DNA of 64,000 bases, taken from the NCBI GenBank assembly GCA_015680685.1, contig MNCI01007569.1, positions 237,241 through 301,240 of the forward strand, given 5' to 3'. Shown piece after piece: positions 38,231-50,899 of the stretch. Within the stretch, counting starts at the first letter, position 1. Each line of letters begins with the position of its first letter. The notes below the pieces were generated by a model, which was not told where the DNA came from, made no database searches, and worked only from the letters and a program-made list of their open reading frames with translations. This DNA comes from Gnetum montanum (lineage: Eukaryota > Streptophyta > Gnetopsida > Gnetales > Gnetaceae). The translations under genes and the position numbers were made by a program.

Positions 38231-39730
38231 CACTCAATTTTTCAAATCTTCTTTTTCCAAATCAGTTGATCCATTAAAATGTCTTCTCAAATTTTAAAAT
38301 TTTTTTGTTTTTACATTTTTTGTTTTACATTGTCTTTAGCACATTATTCTCTTTCTTAAATATTTTACAATTTCTTCTATATTTTATTTTATTTTATTTG
38401 AATTTTCTAATGTTTTTTATGCTTGTTTGTTTTTCTTTATTGCTACTAGGACTAAGTGCAACTATAGCTGTTAATTGATGGTGGTTTGTATTATAAAATT
38501 ATTTGATTGCTAATGTCTGGATTCTATCTTTGAATTTTATTATTATTAACTAAGACATGGTTTCTTTTTCATGATAACAAGCAATGAATCCATGTCATCC
38601 ACCCATCCACAAAACTCTATGGTGTTCCTTATTTTGGAAATATGAGATCCCTTCCTTAATGAAACTTATAATGAACTTGTGACCTTGATAGTTTCCAAAC
38701 TTGGGAAGGATTAAATGGATAGACAAGGATGTGACTTCAAGGGGATTTGAAGCTCTCTATACATGCTTATCTTCTTGGATGCATGAGTGTTTTCATGGAT
38801 TTCTCACCATTCCACTATTGACCAATAATAGGAAGCTAAAAGTCTTGGCATGGTGTGGTTCCCATAAAAAACAAATAGAAGAATAAAACACAAAAAAAAA
38901 ACAAACAAATAATGGAAATTCAAAGCACACATCTTAGACAAAATACAAGCTACAAGCACTAGTTATGGAACTAGAAAGACATGTTACCCATGCCTGAAGA
39001 TCCCCTCTAACTAAGGTCCATCTCACTTCTTACTTCTATTTTCTTATCTTTTAGGATTGGTGATTGATCTATGGAGATACTCTTGTGTCTTAAGGGGGTG
39101 GACTGGTCTTAGAGTGTTGATGCAAAGTCACTGAAAGCGGTTGGTTTTGATTCTAACTAAGGATGGTTGTTATAATACCCACATAATCCACAAGGGACTT
39201 CATGTGACCATGATATAGGACTCCATTCCACTCTCTAACTCATCCACGTATGCTTCCCATCACTCACCTCACTGCCAATTTTTCATGTTTTCTTCAATGT
39301 CTTAGTTTGATGTTTCAAAATTCTTAGGTAGATTCTTACAGGATTTAGTCCTTAACTTTTCACAACCATTAATCATCCATAGGGCTCATGGACTCCTTGG
39401 TTTGAGGGCATGCAAAGACATTAAAGGCATGAATCTACTATGGGGAGGATTCACTTGCATACCTCTTGGTTGGGCTAGTTAAGTTCCTTATCCATAGGCA
39501 TTTTTGCACTCAAATCATTCATGCTTCACGTCTGTTGTGTTTAATTTTCCACTCCTTTTAAGTTTATCTAATCATTCTCCTAATAAAAACTCCTTTTTGT
39601 GAATTTTCTAGTCCTTTTCAAGCATTTCTTCATGTTGATGGCCTTTTTGGTCTCTATGAACTCCAATTTCATGTCAAAACTCTTTTTTTTTTTAGCCTAA
39701 TTTTCAAAGTGAAAATTTTTGTCTTTGGCC
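38231..39730 (+). other. B post-pol non-coding stretch
   Basis: Contains VTSRGF with its hydrophobic follow-on (38701-38886), a decayed A-loop hairpin (TTCCCAT at 38859-38865), the conserved block at 39432-39456 and AT-rich filler. Confidence 0.65.
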
Positions 39731-39732
39731 AC

Positions 39733-39830
39733 ATTAGTGGAATCCTATCAATGCAACCCTTCCTATTAATGTGACATCATATACAAGATCTCATGAATGT
39801 AGCCTCAAAATCCTATAAATACCATGCAGC
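39733..39830 (+). promoter_or_regulatory. B internal promoter-like region (U3 copy)
   Basis: GATCTCATGAATGTAGCC (39787-39804) then CCTATAAATAC (39812-39822) aligns with the end of B's own U3 (GACCTCATCGATGTAGTA at 49557-49574, then CCTATAAA; CCTATAAATACATGC in the 5' LTR). It lies about 430 bp upstream of the 3' ORF, with a donor-like AAAG|GTAAGG near 39951. Confidence 0.55.
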
Positions 39831-40251
39831 ACTTTGAAAATTTTTTCCATTTGCTTCAAATGTAAGAAGAGTTTTTGCAATTTTTCAAAGTCAAAAACTT
39901 TCAAACCCTGTTGTCTAATTCCCTTCATTCTTTGTTCCTGCAACTACTAAAGGTAAGGTCTACATCATTGGGGCCATAAACCTTTGGTTTTTGATGAAAA
40001 GTTTTTTAAAAATTTTCTAACTTCCACAAGGTTTAACAAGTAAAATAACAGTAAATCTCTAATTTATGAGAGTTGAACCTTCCCAATGAACTTTGGTAGA
40101 CACTAAGATAAAATAATAATAAAATAATATCAAAATGACTAATTTTCCATGATCACAACTTAGTCAAGTATAACAAATCCAAGAGATAAGGTAGTCAAAT
40201 ATGTTAAAGTTACACATTAAATGCCAATCCTTGGTCATGTTGTGATCACAA

Positions 40252-40481
40252 ATGGCATCAAGACTAAAGTGCCTGTAGGAAGGAGGACCATCCCAACAAA
40301 AGGACAAGTGGCCTAGAACTGGAAAGGATCAATAAGAACAACCTTGTGAGTGGTTAACAAAGATGCATGCAATAGGACCTCTCCATGAGGACCCTGAAGC
40401 ATAATCTATCCAATAGATTCTAAAAGTTGAAATGGAGTAGTTCTACTGAGATGAGACATTTGGAGCTAAACCTAACCTTGA
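40252..40481 (+). pseudogene. B 3' ORF, piece 1
   Basis: ATG at 40252 follows a stretch related to the acceptor region of A1 and F (CACAACTTAG branch-point-like, then TTGTGATCACAA). The first codons read MASRLKCL, then stops. It is cut by D at 40482. Confidence 0.45.
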
Positions 40482-41307
40482 TGATGAGCGATGAGGTATC
40501 CCTATGCTTAACCATATGAATACAAGCATCCACGCACAATCCAATCAAATTCCAAGGACTAAGTGCCTATGTGCCTTTGTGGAACAAGAATGGGTTGATT
40601 AATTGTTGTCTTCCCAAGCTTACTTGTATATCACGATTGTATGGTTAAGTAAACTTGAGGCATATGATTTTTATACTTTTTATGTGTTTTTATGTCCTAC
40701 TACTAATAAGGAAAGAGATAGATAACTATGTAACTAATTTAATTTGACTACTTATTAACTAGGCTCTAACTAATCCTAACACTAGTATCTATTCTCACTT
40801 GCTGTACACATCCTGAACCAGTGCAATACTACTAGGCATACCAAACGCTAATCATTATTGGGTTACCAAGTGTTACATGTATGCTTGAAGTGATCGTACT
40901 GTGTGTGCTTACTTAGGAGAGTTGTAAGGTGAGAGAGAATCATTAATTAACTAAGGAAAGCATTAAGTAACAGTAATTAACATTAATTAATCTATTCTGA
41001 ATGCTGCAAGGTTTATCATAAAATTCATCTTTATTGTCGTACACAAGGTGTGCTTAGGTACACAATGCTCAAATAAATATCCGTTCACTTTATGACTCCT
41101 ACTGCGGGCACGCAAAAACAATTCTAACTCTGAGAGGGAGAAAAGGCAAGAGTTTGGGTAAGGAACTAAGACTAACTATGCAAACCAAGTGTGTCCACCT
41201 CTTATTTATAGGCAATGAGGTAGGCTGCGATATCGTGTACGTGATATCGCATGGAAGGCCACGATATCGCATACGTAATATCACGAGCATGATATTGTGG
41301 CTCATCA
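40482..41307 (-). repeat. D 3' LTR
   Basis: 826 bp with at least five GATATC-type units (41222-41300). Confidence 0.9.
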
Positions 41308-41371
41308 TACCCCCACGACTAAATGAAAACTCATCCTCAAGTTTCCTACAAAATATTGGAAAGGTATGGGA

Positions 41372-41743
41372 TTATTGACTGAATGAGAACTGACAATGAC
41401 AGGGAATAACAAACTCAAAGGGCCCTATGAACGGATCGATAAACATATTACAACATTGGTGTTCCCACCCTTTGTGGTGAACACTGTACATGGATGACAT
41501 CCAGACCTTCACTTGACAGCTTGAAAAGAAAGAGAGAAAAAGAAAATGAGGTGTGTTGCTGCCAATGCCAAGATTGCACCCCCCATTGTTTATCCATAGC
41601 CATGTGACCAGACTTGTTCCTGACGTAAACATTCCAGCTCTAGTCCATCCCAAGTGCTTCCTCCTATTCCAATCCATAGTTAGTGTAATCGCCATCTGCA
41701 CACACAACATAGTCACGAATGAGCAAGGATAAGTAAGCCACAA
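41372..41743 (-). pseudogene. D short 3' ORF
   Basis: 123 codons open. MAITLTMDWNRRKHLGWT starts exactly after an acceptor-like TATGTTGTGTGTGCAG. It shares LVTWLWINN and NLGIGSNT with A1 and A2. Confidence 0.45.
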
Positions 41744-43330
41744 ATCAATTGATACCTTGCCTCGATATAAAGCGCATTAGCTGGGTTGTGGTTATGGCAA
41801 AAACTAGGTTAGAGGTTTATTACTGATAACTACCCAAGGTGTAGGAGTTAGGCAAGTAGTAGAATGGAGAAATTGAAAAGTTTGTGCTAGGGCCCCCATG
41901 ACTAAGAGTAAGCCTTCAGTAGCAATAAGATGGAAAAATATAAGGAACAAGAAAGATGGGAAAAATAATAACAACACTAATAAAGTGGATGTCAAAGATG
42001 AGGATGAAATGAGAAATGGTTGATTGTAGAGAATGTTTAGGGAAAAGAACTTAACAATTTCACCAAAAAGAAATGTCAGTGGGTCCTTCCCAAAGCAGGC
42101 TCATGCCCTTTATGCCCTAACAAACCCACAAAATAAAGAGTTTGTAGACTTTAGGAATGTCATTTGGAAATAAGAGTTAAAAACTTACCCACAAGAATTT
42201 ACTAAGGAAAAACAATGCATCAAGCAAGATATGGACTAATCATAAAACCTGCTAATGAGATGGAAAATGGAAAGAAAGATGGAGAGTAGAAATGGAAGTG
42301 AATCCCAAGAGCAAAGTTGTGTAAAGTCCCTTGGGTATGTCATGGTTAATGTGACTGAGTAGAACTCATTCCAAATCCAGACTCAAACCAACCAAACTTA
42401 GTGACCTCACATCAATACACTTGGCCAATCCATCCTCTTGAAGCAACAAGAATGCCTCCACAAAGAGTCACCACCATCCCAAGGAGAGCTAGATGGAGAA
42501 GCAAGAGTGAGAAAGGGCCTTAGTTAGAGGGAACCTTTAGGCATGGGTAACATGTCTTTCTAGTGCCATAACCAGCGCTTGTAGCCCTTATTGCTTTATT
42601 ATGTCTAAGGGGTGTGCTTTGAATTCTCACTTTTCTATTTTTTTTATATGAGAACCACACCATGTAAAGACTTATTTTTATTCACTCAGCTTCTTGATAT
42701 TTGATTGATGGCAAAATGGTGGAAAACCCAAGAAAAAGCATCCAAGCACCCAAGAGAATGGCCAGCACAAATGCATTGAATCCCCTTGAAGTCATACCCT
42801 TTTCAACCATTGAGTCCTTCCTTGGTTTGAAGAATACCAAGCCACCAATTCATTAATAAGTTTATTTAGAAAAAGGGACAATACAATTTCAAAACCAAGG
42901 GAGACCATAGAGTTGAATGGAGGAATGGATAGTGTGGACTCATTACCTATTTTCTCAAAAGAACCATATCTTAATATCGACATTGAGAATCAAAGGTAAA
43001 AACCACACATTAACAATCAATAGTATATAATTCAATCCACCATCAGGAGCACTTAGTGTATGATGAATGAAAGTAAATCAACCAAACAAAGAAATGATAA
43101 AAATGTGAACGATGGTGTAAGACAAAAATAAGTAAATTTGAAAAATGTGCAAAAAAAAAAGGTGTAAAACAAAAATATAAAAAGGGCTAAGGGCCTAAAA
43201 TGGTTGGCATAGGTGGCCATCTCCCCCACAATAGATTTGGAAGGAGGAGATCCAAAATAGCGAGCAAGGTTGTCCACCAATAGAGGTAGTATGAGTACTA
43301 GCTATTTTAGGCTCATGGAAAGGTTTATAA
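41744..43330 (-). other. D post-pol non-coding stretch
   Basis: Conserved block at 42079-42101, A-loop hairpin (42624-42654) and a 42-residue frame with an ATG (42682-42810) encoding VEKGMTSRGFNAFVLAILL and a second hydrophobic part. Confidence 0.65.
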
Positions 43331-43332
43331 TA

Positions 43333-44400
43333 GCTAGTATGTCCAATGAATGATTGGATATTTTTTATAGTTTTAGGCTACCAAGTAATTCCTTGGATAA
43401 CTTTAATCTTTTTGAGGTTTACCTCTATCCCTATTTGTGAGATCTTATGCCTTAATACTATGCTTTCTTGGACCATTCAATGGATTTTTTGCTTGTTGAG
43501 CCTTAAATTGGTTTCTACACATTGTTTTAATGCTTGCTCTAACCAGTCCAAGGCTTGGTCAAAGTTTTCTCTGTAGGTGGAGAAGTCGTCTATGTAGACC
43601 TCCACACCATTTTCTATCTACTACTAGAATATGCTTAGAACTAATCATTGAAACGTTGCAGGGGCATTACACAAGCCAAAAGACATCTGTTTATATGCAA
43701 ATGTTCCCCAAGGACTAGTAAACATAGTCTTGGCTTGGTCTTCTGGGGCTATTTGTATTTGATTGTACCCACTGTACCCATTCAGAAAACTATAGTAACA
43801 ATGCCCTGCGATGGTATCTAAGACTTGGTCAACGAATGGCAATGGAAAGTGGTTCTTGAATGTTGCCATGTTTAGTAGCTTGAAATCTATGCACACTCTC
43901 CATTTGCCTCCCTTTTTGGGCACTATAACTAAGGGGCTAACCCATTCGCTAGCAATGGGGTAGATGAACCCAACTTTTAAGAGCTATTCAATTTCTTCCT
44001 TAACTACTTGCTTCAGCTTTGGGTTCAATCGCCTCTACAATTATCTTCGAGGCTTCATGGAGGGGTTAGTGTAAATCCTATGTTGGCATATCCTAGGATC
44101 TATTCTAGTTAATTTGGGATATGACCAAGCGAAGGCTTTTGACCATTTATTTATCACTTTTAGCAGTCTCTCTTTTTGTTGCAGAGCCAGCTTAGCGTTA
44201 ATAATTACCAGTTTTCCATTTTTAAGAAACATTTATTCCATACCAGTGGGAAATGGTTTTAGCTCAAGGGGCTCTTGCTTAAACTTATCAGGGATTTCCA
44301 ACTTCCCCCAGTTGATATTCTCAAGGTTAAGACTTGGAAGTTGGTGATGGACTTGCTCTAATGTGTCTATGCTATCGATGTAAGTGCAAGTCAAACCCTT
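43333..44400 (-). pseudogene. pol: D reverse transcriptase
   Basis: Fused to the end of pol by a deletion that removed integrase and RNase H. The fingers and palm are open at 43645-43923. The catalytic box is YIDD at 43585-43596, unlike the FMDD of its relatives. Confidence 0.85.
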
Positions 44401-44529
44401 AGTTGGTTCCATACATATAATTGAGTTGCTCTCTTAATCAGCTGTCAGCCATTGGGTGCCTTCATGTCTTATGGCTGCTACATTAGGCATCTTTGTATAT
44501 CAATCACTTGTGCACATTGATTGCATGCA

Positions 44530-45060
44530 AGCAATGTTAAACATTACACAAACCATGACTTTTGTACACAATTACACCCTGAGTCACTATATGCGATGCA
44601 TGGAACTTTCTTCTTCTTGGTCTTTCCAAATGTATTTTCCTTTGATATTTCTAGGGAAAGATCATAGATTCCTAGGCACGCATCAACTATGCTTAGCCAT
44701 GCTCTTCCCATTATGATTAGGAAGTCTCCCTTATCATTATTTACTTGAATCACTAGGAAGTCAACTAGATACGATCACCCTCAAATAGTGGTGACAATGT
44801 CCTCCACTAGACCCAATGGGACAATGATGGACTGGTCAGCCAACTCTAAATGAATGTTACTCTCTTTTAGCAGAGGTAGGTTCTAGGCCTTGTACATTTC
44901 TTGAGAAATCAACTTGACACTAGAACCTGAATCTAAAATAACTTTGCATGACTCATTTCCAGCGATTTGTAGATATATCAAAGGACGTCCAAAATTAGAG
45001 AATCTCCTAGGAAGATGGCCAGCTTTTATCCAATCAGTGATAGCATGACTTAACGTGACC
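44530..45060 (-). pseudogene. D protease
   Basis: DSGSSVKLISQEMYKA near 44900-44950 (first residue of the motif decayed), DQSIIVPLGLVEDIVTT and FLIIMGRAWL. The N-terminal part is joined to gag by a deletion near 45070. Confidence 0.75.
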
Positions 45061-45069
45061 ATATGTGTT

Positions 45070-46150
45070 TTCTACGTTTTGCAAGGCACATGCATCGTGG
45101 AATGCTTATAAATGATTTTGAGGATCAGTGTTGTATCCCTTATCAAATCGTGGGATGTTGTTCATGTCTAACCTCTTGATCCTACTATCCTTTTGGTGCC
45201 TTGTTGGAACTCTTACAGCCTCCGTTATATCTAGCATGCTTCTAGTTGTGAGTAGGGGTTCTTTGTGATCATCTCGTTCATAGCATCTATGGTGTCTATG
45301 CAGTTCCGTACTCTCCCTTCTTCTCAACTGTCTAACCGATGTTTTTCACTCTATTTTCCTTTATTCTCACGATTGGTTTTCTTATGACTACATCCAAACA
45401 CTAAAGCAGAGGGTGAAGGTGATGATGAAGGTGAAGAAGAAGGAGAACCATTGCCATAAAGATGTTTTCTACCTTCTCTTCAGTGGTCTCCACCCCAATC
45501 GTGATCACGATCAGAACGTTCACCCTTATCGTGTGTTCATGTTCCCTCATTGAACACTTCATGTTTATGGGTATCAAAACCAGGGTTGTGAATAGTGGAG
45601 TGAAGGTTCTGATACACCACCTCCTAACCATTGTTAGGAGGGGAAACATCATTTTGTGGGGAACCTATTAAAGCAGGTTCACCACCCTCAATTTTGCTTA
45701 ATACGTGTGGAGCATTATGGGACCATTTACCCTTCAAGGATGTATGGTATTTCTCTTGTCGTAAGTCCCTTTGATGTTGTGCTTCTGTAGGATGATAGTC
45801 CCTTGTGTCATGATCACATGCAACATATTCCGCATGTAAAAGTGACATGCCTATTTGTGTGAAAGCACGAAGGAGCATGTTGGGGACTGATCAGTCTGGA
45901 GGCAACACTATGTTACCCTTCAAGTCTCTCCAACGCAATTGTTCATATTGGTGGAGAATAAAGGTGAAATCGGGTACATACTCATCGTGATGAGTATACA
46001 CCACATGAAACTACTAAGGAACTAGCAGATCTTGGTTATGCGTATTATGCCACTGACTGTCTCTTGTGTTAGTCCTAGGCAGTGAAATGCTCTTATGTGA
46101 AGAAGAAGACATCCTATCTTGTTTGGTGTGCAATGAACCGTTATCTTGTC
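45070..46150 (-). pseudogene. gag: D gag (centre and knuckle deleted)
   Basis: From near 46115 (SSSHKSISLP-like start) through the Ser/His-rich part to the beginning of the gag core (FDKGYNTDPQNHL at about 45106-45150), then a direct jump to protease. Confidence 0.75.
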
Positions 46151-46236
46151 TTTCTTGATTAACCCTAAGGGTTCATTCTAATGTTCCAATGATATGAATG
46201 ACTTCCTATGTTCTACACAACGCACAAACAACTAAG

Positions 46237-46254
46237 TCCCTGACAACGATGCCA
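46237..46254 (-). other. D primer-binding site (tRNA-Asp)
   Basis: TGGCATCGTTGTCAGGGA on the minus strand, 14 of 18 bases matching the tRNA-Asp complement; all differences are transitions. Confidence 0.7.
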
Positions 46255-46255
46255 A

Positions 46256-47034
46256 TGATGAGTGGCGAGGTACCCCTACACTCAACCATACGAATATGAG
46301 TGTTTCATGCACGATCTAGTCAAACTCCAAGGACTAAGTGCTTACGCACATTAATGGAACACTTAGGGTTAATCAATCATTGTCTTCCCAAACTTACTTA
46401 TATTGTCACGGTTGTATGGTTAAGTAAGTTTGAGGTATGTTATTTTTATAGCTTTTGTCTTTTTATGTCTTCTGCTAATAAGGAGAGGGAGAGAGAACTA
46501 AGTGACTAACTTACATTAACTATTAATTAACTAAGTTCTATATGTTCTTAACACCAGTATCCATTCCCACTTACTGTACACATCCTGAACCAGTGCAACG
46601 TTGCTGGGATTACCAAACGCTAATCGTTACTGGGTTACCAAGTGCTACACACATGCTCAAAGTGGTCGTACTGAGTGTATTTAATTAAGAGGATCAAAGG
46701 TTGAGAGAAATATTAATTAACTAGGAAATAATTAAACATTCAACAATAATTAATTACTAATTAGCTTAATCTGTATGCTGTAAGGTTTATCGTAAAGTTC
46801 ATCTTTATTGTCGTACACAAATGTGTGCTCAAGTACAAATTGCTCGAATAAAGATTCATTCACTCTATGACTCCTATTGTGTGCACACAGAAATTATTCT
46901 AACTCTAGAATGACTAAATTGTAAGAATCTAGCTAAGGGTCTAAGTCTAACTCCCTGGAACAAAGGGTGTCACCTCTTATTTATAGAAGATGAGGTAAGA
47001 CGCGATATCGTGTACGCAATATCCCAGCTCATCA
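46256..47034 (-). repeat. D 5' LTR
   Basis: 779 bp. It is 47 bp shorter than the 3' LTR because it has only two GATATC-type units (near 47003-47022). Confidence 0.9.
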
Positions 47035-49200
47035 CCAAGAATAAGGTCCAATAAGATAACAACCCTCTCTGTCTATGTGTGTTCCATTCTAAGTGAAAAT
47101 TTTCCTATCAACCTTCCACAACTAATCTATCTGAAGATGGAGAAGTGATTCAAAGAAAATGAACGTGGAAGGAAGGCATTCCCCTTCCCATGTCTCATTC
47201 AAAAATTATGTAGAAGTGGAGGAATAGCCTGCTATTCCAATGATAATATCAGACATACTTCTTTTGCCTCTTGGGTGGAAATGATGAAGGACAAAGTCCT
47301 TGCCAAGGTGTTTAAAAATAAGCAACCGCCACCACCATCCACTCATGAGCAAACAATGCTAAAGTCCCACGCTGCTGTTAAGCACATGTGTGAACTCTGT
47401 GAGCAACTCCTACAATAGCAGTAGGCAAGGCCAAGTGATGGTGAACTCTCTATCTATAGACCCACCTTGAGTCATATTAATGTGGTAGAATGATCCATTA
47501 GTAGGATGGAAGGTTTGATGCCAATGTTTTCTACCCAAAGAATGCAAGAACTCACAAGATCGAATCCTAGTGCTCGAGAGGTAATGGTATCTCTCTCTCA
47601 ATAGTAGTAATTCCTAAAAATCTCTAGGAACTCTACTACCTTTTTAGTGCACTTGGAGGAGGGCAATGGAGCAACTATTCTTGTGATGAAGCACCAAGGG
47701 TAGGAGACAATAACAAAGGTGGTAGCTAATAGAGTGGTTGATGCACTCAATGTCCCTATGACATCTGTACTAGATATTGCTACACTTAGAGAAGTGTAGG
47801 TGTCCATGGGAGTACTAAGTGGGAGATTCAGTGTAGCCTAGTACAAGGAATTACTAGACTGATTAGTAGGAATCAGGCAACTAATTTTGAATATCTTTGA
47901 TATTTCAGAATCCATTTCAGCAAACCAGTTGGAGCTGCTTGAGGCTAAGGACAAAGTTCTCATTACCAATACCCAACTGGAAATAGTTAAAGCTAAGATT
48001 CAATGCTTAGTTGCAAAAGTTGGGGAAGTCAGAGCCTACCTTGTTGATCCCACCATACTCATCCAAGCAATCTTAAGAAATGAAGCTTTTCAATAGCTTT
48101 AGGAAAAACTTCAAGAGGCTAAGTACATAAAGCAGTCAACGATCTTTGAGTAGTCCGTACTTGATGCCATCGCTTACAACATTCAAAAGAACTTATTAGA
48201 GCTTTGCTAAAAGAACATGAGTATGACTCAAGAAAATCATCACCTACAAAATATTGAGATGTAGAAAGAACAAATGGCTAAATTTATTCAATAGTAGTAG
48301 GTGTAGCTTGCTAGGGTAGACATTAAACTAAGGAGGTTGGCTACATAGAATTGAAGTCTCTCAATGGAGGAGGTGCAAGCCCTTCACTAGAAGCTTCCAT
48401 TAAAATTACCACCTAGAAAAATGAGGCCCTTAAGTTTGAAAGTGTCAAGAACCATTACAAAGATCAGGTTGGCTTACAAAATGAGATAAATGAAAAACAC
48501 ATCTAATTGGCAAAGGCAAAAGTGAATGAGGTTGTCCAGCATCTCCAACATGGAGGCAATGTTCGGTAGCCCATCTTTGATGGACTAAATGCATATAGCA
48601 AAGCTAAGATCCACCTCAAGTAGCTACAAATCAAGGAGATGATAGAGTATATGGAGCTTGCCAACCTCTGTTACTCAAACCTAGCAATGCTAACCATCGA
48701 AAGGTTAAGGTTAAAGTTGGAGAAGCAAGCGACTAGCTCATACCTTCTATATAAGGTAGAGTTCAAGCATCATAAAGAGATCAAGCAGAAGCTTGAGACA
48801 ACAAATGAAAAACTTAAGGTTCTTAAGGTGAACTTCATTGATCAACAATCAACAACAAAGTACCTAGCCAAAAGAATGAATGACTAGCAAGAGCTACAGA
48901 ATGCACTTAGGACATTCAACATTAAATGCAAATAGTTCATTGCCTGGTTTATCAATGTTCAGGAGTTATTCCTTGTAATACCCTATTCTTAGGATGTTCC
49001 CATACCAACCCACATTAGCAATGCTATGTGGATTAAGTATGATCTCAAGAGTGAGGAGAAGATGAAAGCATTGTTAGACGCTTTCCATCTTTTGCTAGAA
49101 GTTACAACTATAGCAAGATAGCCACAACCACCACCTCAACAATAGTATGCATTGGAAGCAGGAGAAGGTCCTTCGGCACCTTAGGTTTCTCCATCACATA
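47035..49200 (+). pseudogene. B 3' ORF, piece 2 (coiled-coil protein)
   Basis: After D, the frame contains GRKAFPFPCLIQKLC near 47172-47216, resembling a motif of the Athila 3' (ORF1-type, 'putative plant transposon protein') product. A Pro-rich segment and then long heptad-rich stretches follow (47887-48096: SANQLELLEAKDKVLITN; 48639-48887: LANLCYSNLAMLT, RLRLKLEKQA). Element C has the same order. Role in the family is unknown; it is called env-like by position only. Multiple stops. Confidence 0.6.
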
Positions 49201-49461
49201 GGACTATCTAATTTTCTTCCTTATCTTCAAGCTATGAGAGGTGTTGTACTGTCAATTTTTGTCATGATGTTCAATTTTGTTATCATGAACATCGATTTTT
49301 GTAATGATTGTAAATTCATACACTTGGGCACTTAATTTTTTGTTGTGTCAGTTTGTGTGTCTATAGTTAGTCAATAATCCCATACCTTCCCAAAATTTTG
49401 TAAAGAAATTGGTCCTTCTTTTATTCACTTGAGGATGAGTTTTCATTCAATCGTGGGGGTA

Positions 49462-49674
49462 TGATGAAGCATCTTCCTTGGGTTACATCAATGGGATGCT
49501 ATCAACACAATCCTATGGATGCGGTCACATTAACGCATGGTCTAATGCATTGACATGACCTCATCGATGTAGTATCAATCATTGCCTATAAAGACAGACT
49601 CACCAACCACATCTATGGCATCTCATAGTTAGTATCCTAGTGAAGCTCTTGGACTTTATTTATCTGATAATTAG
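49462..49674 (+). repeat. B 3' LTR, left part
   Basis: Starts TGATGAAGC after the polypurine tract (GTGGGGGTA, to 49461). Matches the first part of the 5' LTR including the TATA region. Cut at ATTAG by C. Confidence 0.85.
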
Positions 49675-50561
49675 TGATGAGTCATGATTATGTCGAGACC
49701 CGATATCAAATACCCAATATCAAAGCCTCAATATTAGATACACAATATCAGGTCCTAAGAAATGATGTCAGATATCCAATATCATCTCTTCTATGATAGC
49801 CTATAAATACAACACTTAGGTGCACAGTTGGGACATAGTTTTTGTTTCAAATTTCAATTAGCTTTTTTCCTAGATTCTTGATTTCCCATTATGTTATTCC
49901 TAGTGTATGCCCGTAGTGTGATGTTTGTGATTATATGACATTCTTATTCAAGTGTAACGTACTTGGACACGTGACATGATTGGAAATAAAGATTGAGATT
50001 ACTCTCATCATTGTAGCATCCACTTAGATTTATTGTTGCTTAATTATTTAATTGTTTACTATTTTTTTAATTAATGTTTCCATTTATTATTATTTACTAT
50101 TCCTGTCATTAAGTGGAATGAGTATGACTAATTGTGAACATTTAATTGTAATTACTTGGTAACCTAGTAGTGTATTGTTTGGCAAGCCCAATGGTGTATG
50201 CTTGGCAACCCTAGTGGTAGTTATACAAAGTCCAAGGTATGTGCAAATGGTTAGGGATGGACACTCATTGCACATAGGCTAGTTTAGACTTTACTTTCCA
50301 CTATTTATTAGCTTAATTAATTTACCTCTTATTGTTATTGAGAGTAGCATAGGATTAGACAACATCATCATATGCCTCACTTTGGACTAAATCATACATG
50401 ATAACTAAGCTACCACTAGTCCAAGTGAGAAGATAGTGAACTGCGATCAAGGCATAACAATTTAGATACACAACTAGTTCCATCCATGGAATTTGACTAG
50501 ATTGTGTGTGAATGCTTGTAATTCATATGGTTGGGCATAGGGGGTACCTTGTCACTCATCA
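49675..50561 (+). repeat. C 5' LTR
   Basis: 887 bp, TGATGAGTC to TCATCA. GATATC-type units lie at 49695-49790, CTATAAATAC at 49801-49810 and AATAAA near 49984. Confidence 0.95.
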
Positions 50562-50562
50562 T

Positions 50563-50580
50563 TGGCACCACTGCTGAAGA
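50563..50580 (+). other. C primer-binding site
   Basis: TGGCACCACTGCTGAAGA follows the LTR after one base. 12 of 18 match the tRNA-Asp complement; differences are transitions. Confidence 0.6.
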
Positions 50581-50899
50581 TGGTGCTAGTTATTTAGATT
50601 AGTTATATTATACATGATCATTGTAAATGTATTAATGAGATATCTTTCAAAAAATATTAAATCATACACATCATAAATCAACAGCAGTGTCTCTTTCACA
50701 ATGAAGTGATAATGCACTGTATAATGAAAACATTTGCTGGAGAACTAACGAGATATATGATGAAGAAAATTGGAGTGACCAACTTCACGTAGGGGTTTCA
50801 TATGTTCATGACCATCCTGACAACACTTGAAGGCTACATTCACCTAAGGCAAACAATCTTAGGAATGATGAAGTAATTCATAGACAAGGAGAGGCCTTG

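Larger units (their letters stand above)
40482..47034 (-). mobile_element. element D: internally deleted relative of A2
   Basis: 6553 bp on the minus strand with LTRs at both ends (TGATGA...TCATCA). Two internal deletions relative to A2 remove about 1.8 kb (integrase to RNase H; junction near 43330) and about 1.45 kb (gag centre to protease start; junction near 45070). The flanking 5-mers (CTTGA and CCAAG) do not match, so the target duplication is not recognisable. Confidence 0.85.

Noticed and set aside
40477-47039. Target duplication for element D
   Set aside because: CTTGA and CCAAG do not match in direct orientation; only weak similarity remains if one base more is included.
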